DNA of 32,816 nucleotides from positions 1-32,816 of IMG/VR virus record IMGVR_UViG_3300022701_000252; one strand, 5' to 3'. The notes under the pieces are model-generated. The model was not told where the DNA came from. It searched no databases and saw only the letters and a program-made list of their open reading frames with translations. Every line of letters starts with the position of its first letter. The stretch's first letter is position 1. The stretch comes from a virus. The position numbers and the translations under genes were made by a program. Shown here one piece after another: positions 21,841-30,326 of the stretch.

Positions 21841-23591
21841 AAATAAACGGCGAACTGGTTGAGCTTGGTGACAGCATGCCCGCTATCACTAAAAAATCTA
21901 TTGACATAAATAACCCGACTAGCCGTTTTATCGATTTCACAAACAAGTTCGTGCTTCCTGATACGATTAAAAACCGAGAGATTTTTGAACATCCTTACGC
22001 CGTTGGAAGCGATAACCGGAGCCTAGAGAAATTGTTTGACGTATCGATATTTGATGTATTTGAGATTTTCAGAGGGAAAGGATTTTTAGAAAGCACTTCA
22101 CGCAACCGGATGAGCCTTCAGGTAATTGATAATAGCATTGATTTGTTCAAAGCACTTGATGCGAAAATAAATACAATGTCTTGGGATGACAAGGACACTG
22201 CCTTGACCATTACTGAAATTGATGCGCTCGACACAAACGACCTGACAACATGCTGGCATTGGGGCAAGTTATGTTTACATGAAAATGCTGTACGGGCGAA
22301 CACTGATCAGGTAAGCGGGGGCGGCAATGACAGATGTAAGTATTCCCGACCTTCATTTAATGTTCAATCATTTCTTAAAAGAGCTATCGAAGCGCAAGGA
22401 TATACTTATACTGAAAGCGATATTAAGTTGGCTTTTTCGGGCTGGCATAACGAGTTCTTTTTTACCTCATATCAGAAAAACTATTCCGCAACCGAATACA
22501 ACCCGTCAGGCACACTCACTCTTACAGAACTTGATACGAACGATTTTGAACATGCGGATATTACGGCAGCTTCGGGATCAATTGACATGAACGCACTTAA
22601 AAGCAAGTTTCGTTTTCGTGGGACAATCGTTTCTACTGCTATCATTGATTTGATAATCCGGGGGACGGATCAAGTCGATTCAAGTAAGGTGACCGAAAGT
22701 AAGGTTACTTTAGGTATAGGAACCAACGAGGTTGACTTTACAACATCCGATTTTCAGAGCGATAACGGAATTACGGTTGAGGTGATTTTGTCGGGGACTG
22801 GCACGGTGACAATGACGGGCTATCTTTATAACCTACATTCGGACAAGGAAGGCGGCAACCTGTCAACAAACCCGTTTATGAGCTATCGAATAAAGGCTTA
22901 TGACAATTTGCCGGACATGACTTTTATTGATTTGTTCAAATTGATTTGCATTGTCGGAAATCAATACCAGGTCATAGATAGTTATTCGAAAATTTTCTCC
23001 TGGGGCAGATTGTCAAACTTAAGCAAGATGAATGCGGTTGACTGGTCGAAAAAATTTGTTATCGGATCGGAAAACGTCACGTCAAAATATAGCGGCCTGT
23101 TCAAAAAAAACCTACTCAGATATAATAATGATGTTACCGTTTCAAGCGAACATGGAAAAAGCTATTTTGAAACTGACAACGAAACATTGGCCGATGAAAG
23201 CGATTATTTTGCCTTAAATTTCGGGGCAAGTTACGACGTGACAATCAATTCTAATTTAATTGGTCATGTGAAAATTTATAGCGACACGGCAAGGATAATT
23301 GATCAGGAAATTGCAATAAGGCTGTTCTGGATTGATGATGATGTGTTGAGGTTTGACGAATTGAAATGGCATAACTTAAAGGAAAATTATTATAAGAACT
23401 GGTTTGCAGCGTTGAATAGGATAAGATTTATAACCTGTGAAATGAACTTAAGCAAATTGGACGTTTTGGGGTGGACGGAAAAGCAGCTTGTGTATGTCGA
23501 TTATTTCAAAACTATATTTATTGTGCTTGAAATTGGCAACTTTATCCCTGGTAGATTGACTAAAGTAAAATTACTGGCTTATGGCAGATAG
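21831..23591 (+). CDS. Large tail or baseplate protein, 586 aa
   Basis: The largest tail gene after the tape measure. The start MEVKINGELVELGDSMPAIT has a small beta domain, followed by a region with DINNPTSRFIDFTNKFVLPD that recurs in Bacteroidetes phage tail proteins as far as I recall. The middle is beta-rich, and the end ENYYKNWFAALNRIRFITCE is helical. It may be the hub or distal-tail protein. Next to the gp10-like and tape measure genes, which fits. Confidence 0.5.
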   Translation: MEVKINGELVELGDSMPAITKKSIDINNPTSRFIDFTNKFVLPDTIKNREIFEHPYAVGSDNRSLEKLFDVSIFDVFEIFRGKGFLESTSRNRMSLQVIDNSIDLFKALDAKINTMSWDDKDTALTITEIDALDTNDLTTCWHWGKLCLHENAVRANTDQVSGGGNDRCKYSRPSFNVQSFLKRAIEAQGYTYTESDIKLAFSGWHNEFFFTSYQKNYSATEYNPSGTLTLTELDTNDFEHADITAASGSIDMNALKSKFRFRGTIVSTAIIDLIIRGTDQVDSSKVTESKVTLGIGTNEVDFTTSDFQSDNGITVEVILSGTGTVTMTGYLYNLHSDKEGGNLSTNPFMSYRIKAYDNLPDMTFIDLFKLICIVGNQYQVIDSYSKIFSWGRLSNLSKMNAVDWSKKFVIGSENVTSKYSGLFKKNLLRYNNDVTVSSEHGKSYFETDNETLADESDYFALNFGASYDVTINSNLIGHVKIYSDTARIIDQEIAIRLFWIDDDVLRFDELKWHNLKENYYKNWFAALNRIRFITCEMNLSKLDVLGWTEKQLVYVDYFKTIFIVLEIGNFIPGRLTKVKLLAYGR

Positions 23592-24027
23592 TTTAGAAAT
23601 AGAGATACGGGATATGATTGAGCGAAAGGTCAATAACTTTAAGCATGATTTATTTAATATGCTTACTGTGGAGCGTGGCCTTACATCGTCCAGTAAAGCC
23701 GTTGAAAGCTTGACTATAGTAATGAATGAATCTGAAAAATATGTCGGATTAGAAGCTGTCGATTATATATATTACGTTATTCATGGGCGTGGTCCCGGAA
23801 AGTTCCCGCCGCCAAATAATCAAGGTAAATGGCCACTACCTTTCCCGGCAGCAAAAAAGATAGCCGAGGAAGGTAATTTGCAAAAATATAAAACATTTGC
23901 GGATAAATTCGACGAAATGTATAATGAACTTATTATTGATGTTCAAAAAGAAAGCGAGAAAGTTGCCTCTGACTTTATGATCAGAATAACATCCTTCAAA
24001 AATAAACAGATATGGCAGAAACAGTAA
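23581..24027 (+). CDS. HK97 gp10-like tail completion protein (putative)
   Basis: A 148-residue helical protein with the loop VIHGRGPGKFPPPN (about residues 66-79), which I associate with gp10-like tail completion proteins in this phage group, then an amphipathic helix and a basic end. It lies just before the tape measure and overlaps it by 16 bases, where such genes are often found. Assignment is by pattern and position only. Confidence 0.45.
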   Translation: MADSLEIEIRDMIERKVNNFKHDLFNMLTVERGLTSSSKAVESLTIVMNESEKYVGLEAVDYIYYVIHGRGPGKFPPPNNQGKWPLPFPAAKKIAEEGNLQKYKTFADKFDEMYNELIIDVQKESEKVASDFMIRITSFKNKQIWQKQ

Positions 24028-26480
24028 TCAAAATCGAATATGATACCGACGAAGCCCAGAAAGCAATAGACGATCTTGCTCTGAAAATTGATGGGCTCAC
24101 AGAATCCAATAAGGTATACAAAAAAGAAATTAAAGATGCCCGATCTGATTTAAGAAAAACTGACGATCAGCTTGTTAAAGAAGGGAAAACCCGGCAGAAT
24201 TTAATCAATACTATTCAAAAGGGAACAATTGGGCTTTCCCGAAATAAAGATGCTATCTCTGCTGCGCGTAAAGAACGATCCCAAAATATCAGATTAGTAA
24301 ACGGCGAAAAGACAGCTTTTGAAAAGCTTACTGATGCCGTACAAGAGGGAACTGCTGAGTCAAAAAAACATACGGCTGTTCTTGGAAATATGCAGCAAGG
24401 GTTAAGCTCAATTCCCGGTCCAATGGGAGGGATCGTAAACGGATTTATGGGAATGACAAAAGCAGCTTTGGCTTTTATCGCAACTCCAATCGGGGCTATT
24501 ATAGCAGCTATTGTTTTGGGTTTAAAGGCTTTAATGTCATATCTGAAAGGCAGTGAGGAAGGGCAAAATCGATTAAATAAAATAATGATGGTATTTAAAA
24601 CCATCGTGGGCAACCTGAGTGATATTGTACAAAAATTTGGAAAGCAATTATTTGAAGCCTTTACAAAACCAAAGGAGGCGCTGAATGATTTGGTCGATTT
24701 TATAAAAGGCCAGTTTACTAACCGATTGCAAGCATTGGCTAATATGGGGCAGGCAATTGCCAAGATATTTTCAAAGGATTGGAAAGAGGGATTTGCAGAA
24801 TTTGGAAAATCATTCATTGACTTTCAAACCGGGGTTTTAAATACTGTAGATAAATTCCGGGACGGCGTGAAAAAGGTGGGGGAAGAAATGGAGCGAGAAA
24901 GTGCGATAGCGATGAGATTAGCCGATAGACAGGCGGCCCTTGATAAAAAACAAAGGGCATTTCTTGTTGAACGCGAAAAACTGGAAGCCCAGATTGCCGA
25001 TGCCCGTGTAAAAGCTGCTGACAAAGAAAATTATACGGCTGAACAAAGAATCAAGTTTCTGGAGGAGGCCCTTGAAAAAGAAATGCAAATATTAGATACA
25101 GATTTAGCTATAGCTAAAGAAAAATTTGAGATCAAAAAAGCGCAGAATGCCCTTAGTAATTCAACTAAAGAGGATTTAGATGAACAAGCGAGGCTTGAAG
25201 CGGCTCTGTTTAGGATGCAACGGGATAATGCGACAAAGAGAATGGCATTAACTTCCCAGCTCACATCTGCCAGACGGGAGCTGAATAAGGTTGAAGAAAA
25301 AAGCTCTGAGGATGTCGAAAAACAAAGGGAGAAAGAAAGAAAGTTACAGGAAGAGATAGATACCCGCCGTGGCGAATCTATAGCAAAACTCGCTGAACTA
25401 AAACAAAGAGAACTCGAAATTGAAGCTGAAACTTATCAGAAAAAAAGAGAGTTACAAATATCTGCTGCTGACCAGAAGCTTGAAACTGAACTGGAAAAGC
25501 AAGGTATTTTACAGGAAGAAATCGAACTGGCCGAGCAGGAACACAAGATGCGGCTTGCTGAAATTGAGTCAGAATATCAGGAAAATATCAGGATGCAACG
25601 AGAGATGGCTTACAATGATTCGTTTGCATCAATGCAGGAAATTATATCTGCAACAGCTAATTTTGCAAATCAACGTGTCAATATATTGCAGGATGCCTTT
25701 TCCAAGATTGCAACTATAAATTTAAATGAAGTCAAGTCTGCCAAGGATGCCTTTTTGTCAATAGGGGGCGCAGCGCGGGGGTTAACTAATCTGATTGTCT
25801 CCGGGAACCAGGTTCAGCTTGAAGATTTAGAAGCAAAAAAACAGGCAGAATTAGAACTTGCAGGTGATAACGCTGTAGTTCGCGAGAATATAGAGAAAAA
25901 GTATGTTGCAAAATTAGCGGCCGTAAAAAGAGCTCAGGCAAAGGAGGAAAAAAGAAAGGCTATTGTTGATGCTATAATCGCAACGGCTCTAGGTGTTACA
26001 AAAGCCCTTGGCGCTCCTTTCCCCCTTAATACCGTGTTGCCAATTACTATAGGGGCTGCCGGTGCTGTGCAGGTAGCTACTATAAAGAGACAACAAGAAC
26101 CGGAATTTAGTTCAGATAAGATTTTTAAAAAAGGAGGCGGCATTGTAGACGGGGCAAGTCATTCAGGGGGTGGAGTTAACGTGTTTGGTGATAATGGACA
26201 GTACTTCGGGAATGTCGAAGGCGGGGAGGCTATGTTTGTAATGAAAAAAGATGCCACGGCGGAAATAACAGCAATGAGCCGAATTAATGAGAGCTATGGC
26301 GGAAGGTCTTTCAATTCAAACCCCGTCAAACATGCCCAAGAAGGAGGGCAGTTATCGGGCAATGATATTGCTTCAATGGTTGACCGTGAAATAAGCCGGA
26401 CACCTATTTTTGTAAAAGTCGGGGATATTGAAACGGGATTGACCGAAACGGAAAATGTAAAAAATGCGGGGGTAGTTTGA
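24012..26480 (+). CDS. Tail tape measure protein
   Basis: An 822-residue protein with coiled coil at 10-95, a hydrophobic segment at about 150-178 (FIATPIGAIIAAIVLGLKAL), long charged coiled coils (285-545, rich in Glu, Lys and Arg) and a second hydrophobic stretch near 655-695. The C-terminus is Gly-rich (FKKGGGIVDGASHSGGGVNV). This combination is typical of tape measure proteins, which set tail length. At about 0.15 nm per residue it predicts a tail near 120 nm, an estimate only. No sheath gene is seen nearby, which fits a siphovirus. Confidence 0.75.
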   Translation: MAETVIKIEYDTDEAQKAIDDLALKIDGLTESNKVYKKEIKDARSDLRKTDDQLVKEGKTRQNLINTIQKGTIGLSRNKDAISAARKERSQNIRLVNGEKTAFEKLTDAVQEGTAESKKHTAVLGNMQQGLSSIPGPMGGIVNGFMGMTKAALAFIATPIGAIIAAIVLGLKALMSYLKGSEEGQNRLNKIMMVFKTIVGNLSDIVQKFGKQLFEAFTKPKEALNDLVDFIKGQFTNRLQALANMGQAIAKIFSKDWKEGFAEFGKSFIDFQTGVLNTVDKFRDGVKKVGEEMERESAIAMRLADRQAALDKKQRAFLVEREKLEAQIADARVKAADKENYTAEQRIKFLEEALEKEMQILDTDLAIAKEKFEIKKAQNALSNSTKEDLDEQARLEAALFRMQRDNATKRMALTSQLTSARRELNKVEEKSSEDVEKQREKERKLQEEIDTRRGESIAKLAELKQRELEIEAETYQKKRELQISAADQKLETELEKQGILQEEIELAEQEHKMRLAEIESEYQENIRMQREMAYNDSFASMQEIISATANFANQRVNILQDAFSKIATINLNEVKSAKDAFLSIGGAARGLTNLIVSGNQVQLEDLEAKKQAELELAGDNAVVRENIEKKYVAKLAAVKRAQAKEEKRKAIVDAIIATALGVTKALGAPFPLNTVLPITIGAAGAVQVATIKRQQEPEFSSDKIFKKGGGIVDGASHSGGGVNVFGDNGQYFGNVEGGEAMFVMKKDATAEITAMSRINESYGGRSFNSNPVKHAQEGGQLSGNDIASMVDREISRTPIFVKVGDIETGLTETENVKNAGVV

Positions 26481-26674
26481 AAAGAGACAAGTATATAAAA
26501 AAACGATCTGAGTTTTGCCAGCTTGCTTTGCGGGATAACAAAGAAGCCGCAAAAGAACTCCACAGCATGGCAAAAGGATTGGAAAATTGCCGGAACACTT
26601 CGGATGTGATCTTTGCTTTACAGAATGTTTTTGCAGTTAGCGAGAGGACTATTTTTAATGATTTGAAAAGATAG
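26477..26674 (+). CDS. Small HTH-like protein, 65 aa
   Basis: A 65-residue basic protein that begins with TTG overlapping the previous stop (TTGA). The C-terminus FALQNVFAVSERTIFNDLKR looks like the second half of a helix-turn-helix, so it may bind DNA. It is the last gene before the terminator at 26698, between tail and head genes. If it is a regulator, it could control late genes; this is speculative. An ATG start exists at residue 30. Confidence 0.45.
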   Translation: MKRDKYIKKRSEFCQLALRDNKEAAKELHSMAKGLENCRNTSDVIFALQNVFAVSERTIFNDLKR

Positions 26675-26697
26675 CTTTACTGCAATCATTACACTAC

Positions 26698-26730
26698 GCC
26701 CCTTCATTAATTTGAAGGGGCTTTTTTTTT
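26698..26730 (+). terminator. Strong rho-independent terminator
   Basis: GCCCCTTCA (26698-26706) pairs perfectly with TGAAGGGGC (26713-26721) around a six-base loop and is followed by nine T. It separates tail and head modules, so the head genes need their own promoter or read-through. Confidence 0.85.
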
Positions 26731-26744
26731 GCCTAAAATTGTAT

Positions 26745-27962
26745 ATGCCAACACCGAAAAGCGGCGAAAAGAAAGATCAGTTCATACAGCGTTGTATGGG
26801 TGATCAGGAAGCTAATAACAGCTTCCCTGATGAAAAACAAAGATATGCTTTTTGTGTAGCTCAATTTGACAAAAAAATGAAAACGCTGATTTTAGAGCAT
26901 GACGTAGTTGACGAATCGACAAGGGCAGAATTAGAAGCCAAAGGCGAAAAATGTATATCCCTTGAACATGTCCGTAATTTTCTTAATTCAGCGAATGGCG
27001 AAGATATCAAGCTGGATATATCAACCCTTGGTGGAGACCTGGCAACTGCAATTACAATCCATGACCTTATAGGATCATATCCCGGGAAAGTAACCGGGGA
27101 AGTGACTGGTCTTCTTGCAAGCGCCGGAACGGTTATATTGCAAGCTTGTGACGAAAGGATAATGGACAGTAACAAATTATTCCTTGTTCATAATGGTTGG
27201 AAATCAGTAACAGGCAATATTTACGACTTTCAAAAAGCTGTGCAAGATATGTCCAAAACGGACGCTATCATGGTCAATATTTATAAGAAACGCACAGGGC
27301 TTGATAATGAAAAGATCATCGACCTGATGAAAACAAGTGAATGGTTGACCGCCGGGGAGGCGTTGGAGTATGGGTTTATCGATAAAATTACAGAAAGCAC
27401 TTTAAAAGTAGCCGCAAGCGCAATTATTACAGGGGCGCAAGGCAAAATAAATAATCAATTATTAATCAAACTAAAAGAAAAAATGGGAATTTTTAGTAAA
27501 AAACCAGAGGAAAAAAATTACCCTTTGGCTTTAGCTGATGGCAACATAGCGGTTATAAACGCCGAGAAGCCGGCTAAAGATGTTAAGATTGCCGCCCTTG
27601 GGGAGTTCGCTTTCGCAGGCGGCGAGTACGAACTTAAAGATGGCACGAAAATCAACGTTGTTGATAACGGGGATGGGACTTTTACCATTACAGAAGTAAT
27701 GGACAAACCTGAAATGGAGGTGAATTCCGAGGAAATGATCAACACGGTTGCGACCATGATCACCAACTCCGAGGCCAAAATCGAGGCAATGATCGAAGCA
27801 AAACTGAAGCCTTTGGCTGCAATTGCTTCCAAGCATGTGCCTGAAAAACCATCCGGACCATCTAATCCAGGCCAGTCAAGCGCGAACGACATACAAACGA
27901 AAGTCGAGGCGAAAGTGAAGGAATTGAAGGAAGCGGCCGCAAAAAAAAGGAAAGGAGTGTAA
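26745..27962 (+). CDS. ClpP-type head maturation protease with scaffold-like C-terminus
   Basis: A 405-residue fusion. Residues 1-43 (MPTPKSGEKKDQFIQRCMGD, then FPDEKQRYAFC) are a module seen before phage head proteases. Residues 46-225 are a ClpP-like serine protease: STLGGDLATA (oxyanion region), LLASAGTVI with Ser126, and FLVHNG with His149. Residues about 305-405 are helical and charged (INTVATMITNSEAKIEAMIE), like a scaffold that is cut away. It processes the capsid during assembly. I start at ATG 26745, since the TTG at 26712 lies within the terminator. Confidence 0.75.
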   Translation: MPTPKSGEKKDQFIQRCMGDQEANNSFPDEKQRYAFCVAQFDKKMKTLILEHDVVDESTRAELEAKGEKCISLEHVRNFLNSANGEDIKLDISTLGGDLATAITIHDLIGSYPGKVTGEVTGLLASAGTVILQACDERIMDSNKLFLVHNGWKSVTGNIYDFQKAVQDMSKTDAIMVNIYKKRTGLDNEKIIDLMKTSEWLTAGEALEYGFIDKITESTLKVAASAIITGAQGKINNQLLIKLKEKMGIFSKKPEEKNYPLALADGNIAVINAEKPAKDVKIAALGEFAFAGGEYELKDGTKINVVDNGDGTFTITEVMDKPEMEVNSEEMINTVATMITNSEAKIEAMIEAKLKPLAAIASKHVPEKPSGPSNPGQSSANDIQTKVEAKVKELKEAAAKKRKGV

Positions 27963-27965
27963 GCT

Positions 27966-28898
27966 ATGGGACTGACATTATCTAATTCAAATTATGGGGG
28001 CGAAGTTGCGGAAAAGATTGCTTTAAACATTGGCCTTGGTAATGAGGTCGCCAAAGAGGCTATCTCAGAAATGGTTACCGATGTGCCGGGCGACTTTAGC
28101 CTCCCGAACATGAAAGGGACAGCGCTTCCTTTCGGAGTTTATACATCCGGGTCTCCGTCAACGGAAACGGAAACGATTACGTATGCTGAGCGTAAACTAT
28201 CGATGAAAAAATCAACTATTTACCTGACTTTTGTGCCTGACCAGTTTCACGGGACTATTTGGCGCAAGTGGGAGGCAGTTGGTGATTTTACAAATTTGGA
28301 AATGAACACCCAGTTTGTGAGCGCTCTCCTTGATGTTCTAATGGATAAAGCTGGGTTGCATTATTCATTACTTTCTTTTCAGGGTGACACCGGGCTGGCT
28401 GCATCAACTAAGATGCATTATTTCGACGGCTGGGTAACCCGCGCAATTGCTGATGCAAACGTAATCAAACCGGATGCTTTGGGCGATATTACCAGCAACA
28501 ATTTTGCTGATATTTTGGCAGCTTTCTGGCAGTCAATTCCCAGTCATCTGATCAAAGACCCTGATTTCACGGCGAAGATCGACACAGCAGCGTGGAAACT
28601 TATGATGACTTCGAATTTAGAGTTGACTAAAGCTTTTGCCGGGGTACTCGGTGCTAATATGGCAGATGCAAAGTATCTCACTTCGAAGCTGGTCCCGTTT
28701 GACGGGATGAAGTCAAATTACATTTTGGGTTCAAAGTCTGACAACCTATATTCTGGTTTTTGGGTTGACTTCGAAAAAGAAAGTATGTTGATCGATAAAG
28801 TGGCCAATAACTCAAAATCTTGGTTCTTGAGGCTTGACACAAAGTTTGATGCAAACTATGCTTTGCCCGAAGAAATTGTACTTTACGAACCGGCTTAA
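27966..28898 (+). CDS. Major capsid protein (HK97-like, putative)
   Basis: A 310-residue protein directly after the protease/scaffold, where the major capsid gene belongs. The N-terminal part is an extended helix (GGEVAEKIALNIGLGNEVAK), followed by mixed domains and DSNLYSGFWVDFEKE-like strands near the end (actual motif SDNLYSGFWVDFEKES). The closing FDANYALPEEIVLY fits capsid proteins. The family was not confirmed by search. The ATG at 27966 is three bases after the previous stop. Confidence 0.7.
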   Translation: MGLTLSNSNYGGEVAEKIALNIGLGNEVAKEAISEMVTDVPGDFSLPNMKGTALPFGVYTSGSPSTETETITYAERKLSMKKSTIYLTFVPDQFHGTIWRKWEAVGDFTNLEMNTQFVSALLDVLMDKAGLHYSLLSFQGDTGLAASTKMHYFDGWVTRAIADANVIKPDALGDITSNNFADILAAFWQSIPSHLIKDPDFTAKIDTAAWKLMMTSNLELTKAFAGVLGANMADAKYLTSKLVPFDGMKSNYILGSKSDNLYSGFWVDFEKESMLIDKVANNSKSWFLRLDTKFDANYALPEEIVLYEPA

Positions 28899-28920
28899 AA
28901 AGAAAGGAAAGGAAAAGAAA

Positions 28921-29349
28921 ATGAAAAAGTTAATTTCGATATTGTTTTTTGCTATTGTTGCGCTTTCAATTAGCGCACAACAGTTCAGCTATACTTATGC
29001 GAACGATACAGTTAAGGCTGACACAAACTACTATCCTTCGAGTAATTCAGACCCTAATACCCTAAGTCCATCCTACGGGCTTAAAAGCACTATTTCAACG
29101 GGCGCTGTTTCGTTTACATTTACCCATACAGATGTAGCGGATTCGCTTAATTTTTCCGGTATAGAAGGGAGTAATAATGCCACGAATTGGTATACTGTTT
29201 CCAGCGTTGCATCTACTACTGCAGACGGTGAATCGGTTGTAAGTACAAGTACACCCCTTTTATACTTATATTACCGGGTCAGGCTCTCTTGTGCCGCAAC
29301 CGATACCGTGGCAATTACCTCGCCAAAACTAATATATAAGGAGAAATAA
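28921..29349 (+). CDS. Exported protein of the head module (signal peptide)
   Basis: A 142-residue protein starting MKKLISILFFAIVALSISAQ: two Lys, a hydrophobic core of about 15 residues and an ISA-Q cleavage site, so a Sec signal peptide is likely. The mature part is Ser/Thr-rich beta sequence (KSTISTGAVSFTFTHTDVAD). A purine-rich stretch precedes the ATG. Export is odd for a gene between capsid and portal. It may act in the periplasm or outer surface, or the signal may have been adopted for another role. Confidence 0.6.
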   Translation: MKKLISILFFAIVALSISAQQFSYTYANDTVKADTNYYPSSNSDPNTLSPSYGLKSTISTGAVSFTFTHTDVADSLNFSGIEGSNNATNWYTVSSVASTTADGESVVSTSTPLLYLYYRVRLSCAATDTVAITSPKLIYKEK

Positions 29350-29351
29350 TT

Positions 29352-29909
29352 ATGGCTTGCAAAATTGACAGAGGAAGTGCATTTGATTGCACATCATTGA
29401 CGCAAGGGGGGATTAAGGATTTTTTTTATTTGATCAATAAAGAAGATTTTGACAATAACCAGGTACTCACAGTTGATGGAACCAGTAATGAAATTATTGC
29501 GATTACATTGGCTTCCGGCACACAGGGGTATAAGTTTCAATCTTCAAAAGGATCGATACAGATAATTCCGACTTCACCTTACAGGGGAGTTACGGCCTTA
29601 GACGGTTTTGATCATCAGATTGATGCAAGGATTTTGGACGTATCTCAATTATCGATTGAGAATGTTGAAAAACTTCGCTTTCAAAAAGTGGTTGCTATCG
29701 TGCCGTTGCTCTCAGGGAAATTCCTGCTTTATGGCCGCAATGTCGGCCTTCGCATGAGTGATTTTCAATACAACCCTGGGGATGCCGATACAGGTGGAAC
29801 TTTACAGGTAGTTTTGAAAACTCCTGACAATGACCCCCCTGAAATTCACGCCCCGATATTAATTTCAAGTGATTACGATATCACAGAGCTTGATTCAGCA
29901 GCAGCGTAA
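29352..29909 (+). CDS. Head or tail structural protein, 185 aa
   Basis: A 185-residue protein whose ATG follows AAGGAG. It has two Cys near the start (MACKIDRGSAFDCT), a beta-rich core (FLLYGRNVGLRMSDF) and a flexible C-terminal part. In this group such proteins often form tail tubes or collars, but there is no decisive motif. It shares the last base of its stop with the next ATG (TAATG). Confidence 0.55.
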   Translation: MACKIDRGSAFDCTSLTQGGIKDFFYLINKEDFDNNQVLTVDGTSNEIIAITLASGTQGYKFQSSKGSIQIIPTSPYRGVTALDGFDHQIDARILDVSQLSIENVEKLRFQKVVAIVPLLSGKFLLYGRNVGLRMSDFQYNPGDADTGGTLQVVLKTPDNDPPEIHAPILISSDYDITELDSAAA

Positions 29910-30103
29910 TGGGTTACGAAACTAAACATAAAATATACGCAAAAGGTAAGCTGGTTGATGATTTGACCAGCTTGCCTGAGCATATTATCAATAAATTATT
30001 GAAACGAAAAATCATTAAAAATGTCAGAACAGAAACAAACGCCAAACAAACCGAAAAAAGAACAAGTAAGCGCAGAGATGTACGAAAATTACATCAAACT
30101 TAA
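29909..30103 (+). CDS. Hypothetical small protein, 64 aa
   Basis: A 64-residue basic protein with a beta-type start (HKIYAKGKLVDDLTSLPEHI) and a Lys/Arg-rich tail. It overlaps the next gene by 83 bases in another frame, which is the longest overlap in the window. Part of the tail (from about residue 38) may be non-functional read-through over the start of the 30021 gene. Function not known. Confidence 0.4.
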   Translation: MGYETKHKIYAKGKLVDDLTSLPEHIINKLLKRKIIKNVRTETNAKQTEKRTSKRRDVRKLHQT

Positions 30104-30323
30104 GTTTATCAAACTTACCGGTGATCAACTCAGGGAAGACTATGAAAAAGAACTTGAAGCTCTTGAATCAAAGATAAAAGCTTGTTCCGGGAACAAACCC
30201 AAAAAAACTACAACCAGGCAGCTTGGGGTAAAACTTGTCCGCCTTGTTGAAGGCATCCCCGTTCCTGATCTGCTTTACAATTATGTGAAAGCTAATTGTA
30301 AGAATATTTCGAAATATTTCTAG
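30021..30323 (+). CDS. Hypothetical protein, 100 aa
   Basis: A 100-residue protein with a charged, helical first half (SAEMYENYIKLKFIKLTGDQ) and a C-terminal half TTRQLGVKLVRLVEGIPVPD. It lies directly before the portal gene (three-base gap). A connector or scaffold-like role is possible by position. No family recognised. Confidence 0.5.
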   Translation: MSEQKQTPNKPKKEQVSAEMYENYIKLKFIKLTGDQLREDYEKELEALESKIKACSGNKPKKTTTRQLGVKLVRLVEGIPVPDLLYNYVKANCKNISKYF

Positions 30324-30326
30324 CCT

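Noticed and set aside
24215-24817. A 200-codon open frame on the minus strand inside the tape measure gene
   Set aside because: It mirrors the codon pattern of the strongly supported + strand coiled-coil gene and shows no family motif or start signal.
26712-26744. A TTG start for the head protease
   Set aside because: It lies in the terminator hairpin; ATG 26745 begins the known N-terminal module.
27518-27892. Minus-strand frames inside the head protease
   Set aside because: They shadow a clear ClpP-type gene and show no start signals or motifs.
28834-28920. An upstream start for the exported protein inside the capsid gene
   Set aside because: It would bury the signal peptide behind 29 residues; ATG 28921 gives a standard signal peptide.
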